DNA of 64,000 nt from Symsagittifera roscoffensis (Eukaryota > Xenacoelomorpha > Acoela > Convolutidae): assembly GCF_963678635.1 (NCBI RefSeq), contig NC_087066.1, forward strand, positions 47,713,129 to 47,777,128. Reading direction: 5' to 3'. The notes under the pieces were generated by a model that was given only the letters and a program-made list of their open reading frames with translations, had not been told where the DNA came from and did not search any database. Shown one piece after another: positions 11,284-19,444 of the stretch (position 1 is the stretch's first letter; each line of letters opens with the position of its first letter). Position numbers and translations under genes: made by a program.

Positions 11284-12880
11284 GTTTTACAGAGTTTTTT
11301 AGAATAGTTCTTCTGCGATTCGAAGGATGGATGATGGACGTTGGTTTTTGGCGAACATCATTTTCTTCCGTTTCCTCTTTGTTAAAGAAGTTCCAGGAAG
11401 CTGGAGTTAGAGACATAAGACGTTGTGTCTTCTAGTGACAACGACTAAGTCTTTGCAACAAACTCAAATCTGATTTCAGAATGGTTGGCTATGTCAGGTT
11501 TTTCTGTTCTGCGTGGAGAACTTCTTTTGTGTCTGATCTAGTTTGGGAATGGCGTGGAGATTGTGCGTGGAGGGGATGCCTGGTTACTCGGATCTGTACG
11601 TATACTTGAACATCGAGGTGGTCATTGGTCTAGTTCAATGAAGTCCTTTTCTGCGAAGTCAAGTCGTACTCTAAATCCTTTGAGTTGTGATTGTGAGTGG
11701 CATATCGATTGTGGTTGGTCATTCTCTCTCGAGTGTAGTGGGGTCGTTTTGTCTTTAGATGTTCGTCCTTGGTGTTGTATTCTGATCTATGTATTGCATA
11801 ATGTAATTTACATTTTATAAAACATTTATTAGTTTAATATTTTTTAATTATGATTTTAGTTGGTTGTTTTCACAAAAGCTTTTTGTTTTAGTTCGGTTAT
11901 TTTGAAGAGTTACTCACCCTTGAGTAGCTCTTATTAAAAATAGAGGTGTGGTCACAAAGCGTGGATGTAGCGCGGTGGGTTAGGCCGGCTATAGAGCATG
12001 CTCAGGACGTCCTTCCTGGTGGGTTAGGCCAGGAGTGGGAGTATGATTTCATGCGGTTTTTGTGAGGGGTCCTGTTATGTGACAACGTTTTATGTTGGGT
12101 TTGTTGTGGTTTTTCTTATGTCTTGTTGGTTATGTCCTTTTTTCAAAAAGCAAATTGTTCGTGGTATGGGTTTGTCTTTCGACTTTTTTGTGTTTTATTA
12201 TTTCTTTCTTAGACTTTATAATAGTCTTCAAAAGAATAAATTATCCAGTTTTAAACTGGGTTAATCCGGTTTGGGTACCGTTGGTTTCCTTTTCTTAGTC
12301 ATGCTGTTATTCTATGATTTGTGGTATTTAGTAAGCTGCGTTGGTTAGTTTTGTTTAGTATATGATTCCTTTCCAACCGGGTTAAAGGAAAGTTTGAAAC
12401 ATGTTATTATATGTTAGAGTTGTTGAGTGTGAAAACTTGAAACTGAAATTCATTATTCTAAACAATTCTTCGTGGGCGAGCTGTGCGAGTGTGGATAGAA
12501 TTTCTGTGCGAATGAATGAGAATATCAAAAGGTTAGTACTGCATTTGCATTTTATTAATTTACTGCATAGAATTTGGAAATTTACTGCTAGTTATGGGGG
12601 AATTTTAAGTTACAAATTTTCATCATAATTAGATTTACTGCTTGTGGGGAAAATTTTAGAAATGAATTTACTGCATTGGTATTAAATATTCTAAGTGTAA
12701 GAGATTAATAGAATTTTTGAAATCTGTTTGATGAAATTTGCGATTTTTATTTGTCTTTTGTGGTTTTTGTAGGTGATTGTCGGATGAAGGCTAAAAATCT
12801 AAAGAAAACATGGATAAAGTATGGTGAGTTTTTTAATATTTTAATTAGTTAGTAATATTCATTTAATTCATACTTACCTG
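11284..12880 (-). other. 3' non-coding region of the retroelement
   Basis: About 1.6 kb between the 601-codon ORF and the 3' LTR. No ORF on the coding strand is convincing. Near 12535-12680 the plus strand repeats an AATTTACTGC motif several times. Unusually long for a Ty3 element; it may hold export, packaging or regulatory RNA structures, none of which I can show. Confidence 0.5.
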
Positions 12881-14686
12881 TTAGTCGTCGGGGAAAAAAC
12901 CGTGGGGGAAGATGTCGTGGATGAGATCGGAAGTTGTTAGTAGTTTAGCTAAGATGCGGATGATATCTTTAGTCTGAAGCAGTGGCCAAAGCAATTGAAG
13001 TGCCTTAATAGTGGTTAGTTCTTCAGTGCCAACTGCAAACTCATAAGGTGTGTTTTGGATTAGATTATATAATTTGTGATTGAATTTAGTGTTGTGGATG
13101 AATTCTAAAATTGGGATTTCTATAGGTTGTACAAACTCGTGCGGGATAAGGAAGGGTCGGGATTCTTCGGCGTTGAAGGTCTTGGTGATGGGACAGAAGA
13201 TGTACATTTGGGTTATGGGATCATAATTGCGAAGAATACCATGAAGGTTAGTATCTTTAATGCAATATGTGAAATTTAGGAAAAATGGTGAAGTGTATTT
13301 GGAATTAATGAATTGAAAACGATGGTGTGGTTGTCTAGAGGGTGTGTGTAGGTCAAAGTGATTTTGGATGAAGCGATAATAACTATATGTGTGGGTTTGT
13401 TTAGTGCGCAACATAATATCGTGTGAGCAGTGTAAATCTCTTTCGTGTGGTGCAAGGAAATGAAAGGTTAGTGAAAATGTTTGGAAGCGTTCTTTAAAAC
13501 TTTCGTATGCTTGTGTGTCTGTTAGTGCTTCTGAAATAATGTGATCAAACTTTCGGTCGAAGATGTTTAGTGTAAATATATATGGTGTCTTGATGAAAAA
13601 TTTTTCGGTAATTTGTGGATTAGCGAAGCGATCGTCGTCTAAGAATTGATCTTGGTTAGCTCTGATGATGTTGTGATCATAGTATTCGAGTGTATATTCG
13701 TTAGCTCTAGGTGCAGTGTGTGTTTTTAGTGATTTTTTATATCCAACGTAAGTAAATTGTCTAGCGGTTAGTGGTGTAGTGAGTCGATATAGCATGTCCG
13801 TATTTCGCTCTATATCGATGTGAGTGTTAGATAAAGGTAAGCAAAGAGGGTTAGTAAAATGATAATATGAGGTCCAAGAGAGAGTGGGCATTAAAACGTA
13901 TTCATCTACAAAGTTGCGTGTTTCGTTAGTGTCGTGGGGGGTGTTTAAGGTGTATTGTGGGAATGAGGGTAAGGTGATGGCTAAAAATTCTTTTGTGTTA
14001 GTATGCTTGGGGTGGTTGATGTATTCACGGGCTGTTCCTGGTTTTGCTGGGAAAGGATGGTTGGGGAACTTTCTTTTAAAAGTGCGGTAAGCTCTATTAG
14101 TGTTGAGTGAAGATTCAGTTGATGTGGATGATGGTGCTAATGATTCAGTATAATTTGAAGAGGGTGTAGGGGTAGGGGGGTTGGATGAATTTATTGTGGA
14201 GGAGATTTGGTTTATTGTTGGGGTATGGAGGTGGTAGGGTTGTTGTTGAAGGGTAATAAAATTATCTAGCTCTGGGGAGATTCGGGGGGTGTCTGGAGAA
14301 TGAGATGATTGGTCAGAATGAAGTGAGGAGTAGGTTGGGGTAACTTGGGAAGCATAAGAGGGTGTGGAAGTGATTGGGTCAGGGTTATTGGATAATATGG
14401 GTTGAAAAGGGGGTTGAGAAAAATTAGAAGAGTTATGAAAATTATTGGATGGGGATGGTTCTGAGTCGGCAAATTCATCGGGGGTTTCAATATTCGGGTT
14501 ATTGAGTTGTGAGATGGAATATAAAACTGAGGTGTGTGAATTAGTGTCGGAATTCATGCCTGATGTTACATTACTAGATGGAAAATCGGGTGGCGGAAAA
14601 GCAAAAAGTGGTATTATTGGGATTGGAGAGGTAAGATTGGTTGGGTGGGAATTTGATCGGTGTAGTGATCCAAGTTGGCGGCTCAT
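12881..14686 (-). CDS. 601-codon ORF of unknown function at the 3' end of the retroelement
   Basis: ATG-started, overlapping the envelope stop by ATGA, so probably translated by coupled reinitiation or from its own message. Residues 1 to about 205 are low-complexity, rich in Ser, Thr, Pro and Asn; residues about 205-600 look folded, rich in aromatic residues and histidine (for example SPFFLNFTYCIKDTNLHG). No signal peptide, no membrane span, no zinc motif, no catalytic signature that I recognise. A Ser/Thr/Pro-rich head on a folded body resembles viral phosphoproteins or regulatory proteins only in outline. Intact in a very young element, so likely useful to it. Confidence 0.8.
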   Translation of the reverse strand: MSRQLGSLHRSNSHPTNLTSPIPIIPLFAFPPPDFPSSNVTSGMNSDTNSHTSVLYSISQLNNPNIETPDEFADSEPSPSNNFHNSSNFSQPPFQPILSNNPDPITSTPSYASQVTPTYSSLHSDQSSHSPDTPRISPELDNFITLQQQPYHLHTPTINQISSTINSSNPPTPTPSSNYTESLAPSSTSTESSLNTNRAYRTFKRKFPNHPFPAKPGTAREYINHPKHTNTKEFLAITLPSFPQYTLNTPHDTNETRNFVDEYVLMPTLSWTSYYHFTNPLCLPLSNTHIDIERNTDMLYRLTTPLTARQFTYVGYKKSLKTHTAPRANEYTLEYYDHNIIRANQDQFLDDDRFANPQITEKFFIKTPYIFTLNIFDRKFDHIISEALTDTQAYESFKERFQTFSLTFHFLAPHERDLHCSHDIMLRTKQTHTYSYYRFIQNHFDLHTPSRQPHHRFQFINSKYTSPFFLNFTYCIKDTNLHGILRNYDPITQMYIFCPITKTFNAEESRPFLIPHEFVQPIEIPILEFIHNTKFNHKLYNLIQNTPYEFAVGTEELTTIKALQLLWPLLQTKDIIRILAKLLTTSDLIHDIFPHGFFPDD

Positions 14687-17301
14687 CGTGGGCTAAAAAA
14701 ATGATTATTTTGAGACTGAAAAGCGGTGGTATGGGGTTGTTCAATAATTTGTTCATAAGTATTATGATCTTGTGACTGGTGTGTCATTATATGTTGGATG
14801 GGACTTTGTGATGTGGTGAGTCGAAAATTTGGATTATGTGTGATGGCTAAATTTCGAAAATTTCGTGGGACTAGGGATAGTGGATGGTTATTTGGTAGGG
14901 GTGGTAATTGTGGTGCCGTTGGCGTTATGTCTACATTGTTATGTTCTTCGTCGTATGTATTTTGTCGTGTTGCTATTTTTGTGTTATATTCTTTTATTTG
15001 TGCGTCTAAAAGAATTTTGTTTATAGATGTAGAAAAGATTCCAAAAAATCCTGCAAAGAGTATGCGTGCTACGCTTGCTTGTCTGTTTACTTGTGTGTGT
15101 ATAGCACATGTGTTGTAGATTCCTTTTAAAAGTGAGAAAAGAAATCCAATAAAGTTAAACAATGCGTATAAAATAGTCAATTTTTCTAAGATGTAGTAGG
15201 GCCATCCTAGAAAATCGAGGATCTCATTTTTGAGTGTAACAAAGCTAAAAATGTTAATTGGTGATATATCTTGGGGACGGTATTTTTCACCGTTTAGATA
15301 TATATAATCTTTAATGTCTTTAAAATATCCGCTATAGTCTTGCGTGTAGATATCGGCAAATCCTGCGGTTTCCGCAAGTTTGCGTAAATTTTGATCTATT
15401 GATTGTCTTTGTATAGTGTCCATTTGTGTTAATAATTCTTGGAATTGTTGTGTTCTAATGTGATGTTGAATATCTGATTTTGAATAGATTCCTATTGATT
15501 GTAAGTCTATATTTGGGTTTCGAGCAATAGCGCGAATGCTTTCTGGTGAAAATTTTTTGAGTGATTGCATTAATGTGGGATATGGAGTGAGAAGATAATA
15601 TTTATTTTCATCAGGGTTTAGTTGTACTACATTGTGGCTGTTTTCTGATCCACATGGGACTGCGGTATCCCAGAAATAGGTTCTTCGTGAAAGTGTATCC
15701 ACGAAATGCACTTTATTCTTATAAAAGATAGGGATTCTTTTATAACATCGTTTATCTTCAAAAACGTATAGTGGTGATACTTTTTTAGTACAAGTATAAA
15801 ACCATAAGATGTTTCCTTCATAGTCTAAAAAATTTGATCTATTTCCAGATAATAAGTATCCTGCATAGGGTATTTTTAATACTGCTAGTGCAAGTGATTG
15901 TAATATTTGTGTTCGTTCTAATTCGCATAGTTGGTGTAGTGTTTCTAATTCGGAGAGTGACATTTCTTGAAAAATTCGGCTAATTGTATCATCTAGTTTC
16001 ATATCTAAATGAATATCATAGTGGATATTACCGAAATATGTAGTATTCATTAGTGATAATTCTTGTAAGCGTGTGCTTCTGGTGTCATGGGGTTTTAGAT
16101 GTCCACCAGGTTGTCCGTTGCTTTTTTCAAAATTAACTGGTATATAGGATGTTCCTTCGTTTGGAGGATGACCTGTGGCATATGGGTCAAGTTTTATTTT
16201 TCCAGTGGTCATGTCGAATCCTTTTTCGTATTCAACTAATATTTCAGAGTATTGTGTTTTATGGAGTGGATTTCTATATTTACATGCAAGTTCTGTTTCT
16301 TGATATATTTGAAAACGTGTCAATTTATTTTCTATATTGTGTATGTTTCTAAAATTAGTACTTTGTTTTCGTGATGGATGTACTTGTTCATATGGAACTG
16401 ATTGTATAAAGTATTTTTCGTGAAATTTTATCATACGAGCGTGTATTCTTGCTACTTGAAATGTTGTACATGTATCTTCGGGGAACCAAACAATTGTTGC
16501 TTGTGTTCTCGTTGTAGGGTCGCAATAACCTTGATCATTTTTACAAGGTAATCGGATTCCTTGATAGATCATTGTATTATCTGATAAATCTCGTGTTAGT
16601 TGTATTTTTTCGAGTTGTATTTTCCAATCGAAAAACATTATTTCTTGGTATCCTTTATTTTTTGTGTCTGCTTTGCAGTTTGATGGGTTATTTATACCAA
16701 TGTGTGGTATCCAATGTTTATCGTGTAGGTCATAGGTTAATCGTCCGTGTGCGCCGTTATACGGGTATTTTTCGTCTAGTTTTATATGTCCTTGGTGTCT
16801 TTCAAGTTGTGATTGATGTACAGAGTCTGAAAAAACTTGAAAGTTAACTAACTTTCTTTCGGAGTTTTTATTTTGTGTGATGTTTAGTCTAAGTAATTCA
16901 TTTTTACAATCGTCGGGATTGAGATGTAAAAGACGTTCTATATTACTCTGATAGAATGATTCATGGTCAAGTCGGTTTTTGTTTCCGTTCGAGACTTGTG
17001 AACAATGTACTTTCTTTTCGGAAAATGTTGCTGTGAATTTATAACCTGTAACTGTTGTTGCTCGGGCTTTTGAATAGAGTGTTGCTATTACATTTGTGGT
17101 TTCTATAGCTTGTGGTTCTGTTTCACATTGTGATACTTGATTTATTGCATATTTGTGTAGTGTTTTTTGTTCATTTTCTTCACAATCGTAATGTGTTACT
17201 AATAAATCTTGTGGTCCTGTACGAGGGGAAGGGTTTATGTTTTGATTTGAGATTACTAGAAAAAGGAGTTGGAGAAAAATTAATAATTTTAGAATATACA
17301 T
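14683..17301 (-). CDS. env: Envelope-like glycoprotein, 872 codons
   Basis: ATG-started ORF with a clear signal peptide (MYILKLLIFLQLLFLVIS), a large Cys-containing ectodomain with several N-x-S/T sites, two hydrophobic stretches near residues 690-735 and 757-770, and a cytoplasmic tail of about 100 residues. The tail has PTAP at residues 794-797 (14911-14922), the classic Tsg101-binding late motif. A block in the second half (LCELERTQILQSLALAVL, then AGYLLSGNRSNFLDYEG, then CYKRIPIFYKNKVHFVD) reminds me of class III glycoproteins of jingchuvirids (chuviruses); capture of such glycoproteins by insect BEL/Pao elements has been reported, so the parallel is plausible but rests on my recollection of motif order. 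Its TGA overlaps the ATG of the next ORF (ATGA, 14686-14683). No lesion seen. Confidence 0.88.
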   Translation of the reverse strand: MYILKLLIFLQLLFLVISNQNINPSPRTGPQDLLVTHYDCEENEQKTLHKYAINQVSQCETEPQAIETTNVIATLYSKARATTVTGYKFTATFSEKKVHCSQVSNGNKNRLDHESFYQSNIERLLHLNPDDCKNELLRLNITQNKNSERKLVNFQVFSDSVHQSQLERHQGHIKLDEKYPYNGAHGRLTYDLHDKHWIPHIGINNPSNCKADTKNKGYQEIMFFDWKIQLEKIQLTRDLSDNTMIYQGIRLPCKNDQGYCDPTTRTQATIVWFPEDTCTTFQVARIHARMIKFHEKYFIQSVPYEQVHPSRKQSTNFRNIHNIENKLTRFQIYQETELACKYRNPLHKTQYSEILVEYEKGFDMTTGKIKLDPYATGHPPNEGTSYIPVNFEKSNGQPGGHLKPHDTRSTRLQELSLMNTTYFGNIHYDIHLDMKLDDTISRIFQEMSLSELETLHQLCELERTQILQSLALAVLKIPYAGYLLSGNRSNFLDYEGNILWFYTCTKKVSPLYVFEDKRCYKRIPIFYKNKVHFVDTLSRRTYFWDTAVPCGSENSHNVVQLNPDENKYYLLTPYPTLMQSLKKFSPESIRAIARNPNIDLQSIGIYSKSDIQHHIRTQQFQELLTQMDTIQRQSIDQNLRKLAETAGFADIYTQDYSGYFKDIKDYIYLNGEKYRPQDISPINIFSFVTLKNEILDFLGWPYYILEKLTILYALFNFIGFLFSLLKGIYNTCAIHTQVNRQASVARILFAGFFGIFSTSINKILLDAQIKEYNTKIATRQNTYDEEHNNVDITPTAPQLPPLPNNHPLSLVPRNFRNLAITHNPNFRLTTSQSPIQHIMTHQSQDHNTYEQIIEQPHTTAFQSQNNHFFSPR

Positions 17302-18425
17302 GTGTATGATAATCCTGAGTATGGATTATAAAATGTAATGTAGCCAATTGTGTTTTTGGTATATCTGTCGTATTTGTATATTACTTCAGTAGTTATAAAC
17401 GGTGGTGGTAGTGATTGAGCTGTTATGTTAGGTGGGTTTAATGGGTAGGGATGTTGGGTAATATTGTTTAACTTAACTGTGATTTCAAACTTTAATTGTA
17501 AACTGTTTTGTTGGAGTATTTGAATATTGTGATCACGGATATCGTTGTGAATATCTTGGCGATATTGTAATCTATTAAGTGCCCAGTTATGAAGGCGGTT
17601 ACTTTCTTGATGTTGTCCAAATAATGGTGGAGGTGCTGTAAATGTATTCCAATCTAATCTTAAAGGAATATTTATTGATGATTGTTCTCGATATCTGGCG
17701 TCGAGATTATTTGGAAAATTTAAGTTAAAAGGTGGTGGTGAAATCTGGCTTATTGATGGTGTTGATGGTAGTGATAATTTTTCTGGTAGTGATGAGGATG
17801 TTGTTGTATCCGTAGAAATATCTATTGGATTATTGACTAAATTTAATTCACCTTGTGTAAATGAATGTGTTGTCCAATATGGTAGTCGTGATGCCTGGTT
17901 TGGGGGGTTAAAGGGATTTTCACGTATTTGTTCAGATGTTGGTGTTGAACCTAAGTAATCTGATGGTAGGCTTGAGGTGCTACGTTGTGAAAGAAGCGTA
18001 GGGGTTTCTGGTAATATACCAATGGGGTTTTCTGGAGTGTTTTGTGATGGGGATTGAGGTATATCAAAATGAACTCGGGGAGTTTGAAAATTTCTGTTTC
18101 GTCGAGGATGTATAATTTGTCTATTTATTTCGACTGTATTTTGGTTTTGACTAGGATTTCTTATTCTACTTAGTTCTTGTGGTAGTGTTGGGTATAGGTT
18201 ATATGTTGGTTCGCTTAGAGGTGCTTGTCGTTGAACTGGTTCTAGTGGTTCTGATAAACGAGCATGTCGTTCTTCAAAAGTGTATGGATTGTCTTGAAAA
18301 GAAATTCGTGTAGATGTTTGAGGATTTTGAGTAGTTGAAGGTGGTGTTGGGTTATCTTGGGATGATGTCGGTGAAGACTGATTCTGTGACTGTTGGGTAG
18401 CAATTTTTGATGGATTTTTGAATTG
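17289..18425 (-). CDS. Methionine-free 378-codon ORF
   Basis: Translating the minus strand after the TAA at 18428-18426 gives 378 sense codons to a TAA at 17291-17289 without a single ATG. The first two thirds are rich in Pro, Ser, Gln, Thr and Asn (for example ENPFNPPNQASRLPYWT), the last third looks folded (RLDWNTFTAPPPLFGQHQ, then YNPYSGLSYTCIF). Composition matches the other ORFs of the element and differs from the other two frames, so it is truly coding. It overlaps the envelope ATG (17301) by 13 nt. Because a stop separates it from the 62-codon ORF, a simple frameshift from that ORF cannot reach it; splicing from an upstream ATG, or a non-AUG start, is needed. No known family recognised. 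Confidence 0.7.
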   Translation of the reverse strand, partial: QFKNPSKIATQQSQNQSSPTSSQDNPTPPSTTQNPQTSTRISFQDNPYTFEERHARLSEPLEPVQRQAPLSEPTYNLYPTLPQELSRIRNPSQNQNTVEINRQIIHPRRNRNFQTPRVHFDIPQSPSQNTPENPIGILPETPTLLSQRSTSSLPSDYLGSTPTSEQIRENPFNPPNQASRLPYWTTHSFTQGELNLVNNPIDISTDTTTSSSLPEKLSLPSTPSISQISPPPFNLNFPNNLDARYREQSSINIPLRLDWNTFTAPPPLFGQHQESNRLHNWALNRLQYRQDIHNDIRDHNIQILQQNSLQLKFEITVKLNNITQHPYPLNPPNITAQSLPPPFITTEVIYKYDRYTKNTIGYITFYNPYSGLSYTCIF

Positions 18426-18430
18426 TTACT

Positions 18431-18619
18431 TTAGTGGGAAGGTTTATGTTTATTATAATACTCTTCCAAAAAAATAATTAGAAAAATTGTTGCTAGGGCA
18501 AATGTGATGATTGCTTTCTTTATACATTTGCATATTGTCAAAATGAGGGATGATAAAAATGTTATGAAAATTACAAACAATAAAAATATATCAGTTCTAC
18601 TGAAAATTGTTCGTATCAT
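18431..18619 (-). CDS. Small membrane ORF B (62 codons)
   Basis: ATG-started ORF linked to the previous one by an ATGA overlap. One or two hydrophobic spans (about residues 11-30 and 36-51) are separated by CKCIKKA; the end is short and charged. Not recognised. Its TAA (18433-18431) lies just before the first sense codon of the methionine-free ORF. Confidence 0.5.
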   Translation of the reverse strand: MIRTIFSRTDIFLLFVIFITFLSSLILTICKCIKKAIITFALATIFLIIFLEEYYNKHKPSH

Positions 18620-18846
18620 TTAGACAAGTTGTATAAATCGTACCTGTGGATATAATCAAGGGTTTTGGAAAGTTGGAGGAATAGTTCGAGTATAGTGTAG
18701 AAAATTAAAAAAATGTTACAAAAAATGATTAGGGTTATTAGAAAAGATTCAAGTATATCAAAAAGAAATATTATAAAGGTTTCAAGTATTGTAAAAAAAT
18801 GTTTAAGATTTATGAGTATTTGAGTAACTGATTGAGAGAAGAGCAT
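18616..18846 (-). CDS. Small membrane ORF A (76 codons)
   Basis: ATG-started ORF dominated by Ile, Leu and Phe, with at least two likely membrane spans (roughly residues 10-35 and 35-58) and a polar end. Its TGA overlaps the ATG of the next small ORF (ATGA at 18619-18616). Not recognised. Paired tiny hydrophobic ORFs before an envelope gene recall accessory membrane proteins of viruses, but no homology is claimed. Confidence 0.5.
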   Translation of the reverse strand: MLFSQSVTQILINLKHFFTILETFIIFLFDILESFLITLIIFCNIFLIFYTILELFLQLSKTLDYIHRYDLYNLSK

Positions 18847-19444
18847 TTAAGAAATGATCTCTTGGTCGAATATTTTTTGCTGTTTGAGGCGATTTTCAAG
18901 TGTGGTCGGATTATTTATTAGTTTTTTGACAAGTGGGTTGAGTTTTGTAAAAAATTGTTGGGGGCAATTTTCATGGTGATCGGGAGGTCGTCTTTTTCTT
19001 TATTTTTGTTTGTCAAATGATCCGGGGTATGGTGAGATTTTTATACTTTAGGCTAATTAAAATGTTCATTTTGTTACTTTAGGCTAAGTTAACAAATTTG
19101 TTTTGGGGGTATTCGTGGTCTGAGTTGGGGAAATATTGTTGATCTTTGGGTTATTAGATAAGGGAGGGGTATGGTATTATGGTGATATTTATTTTAGTTG
19201 TCAAGTTGGAGTGGTTTGCTTATTTTTGACCTGGAGGTCGTAAAGTTATAGTTATAGATGTGCCTGGAGTTCTATATGATTCGTCTAATTGGTCTTAGTT
19301 TGAGTTAGAGAAAGTGACGGATTGGATGAATCCTATTGGTCTATTTTGAACTAGAATTATTGCGTACTTGTCAGCATGTTATTTTGATAAATGTAAATGA
19401 AAAATGTTTCGGAGGTTTCAAGGTTGTGAAGTATAATGTTAAAA
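18847..19444 (-). other. Non-coding gap between gag-pol and the small membrane ORFs
   Basis: About 600 bp without an ORF on the coding strand, keeping the A/C-rich bias of the element. It is a natural place for a splice acceptor or internal promoter for the 3' genes, but I see no decisive signal. Confidence 0.4.

Noticed and set aside
12765..12830. Plus-strand stretch resembling a small exon (TTTTGTAG...GTGAGT)
   Set aside because: It lies in the 3' region of the retroelement, antisense to all its genes, with no homology and no partner exon.
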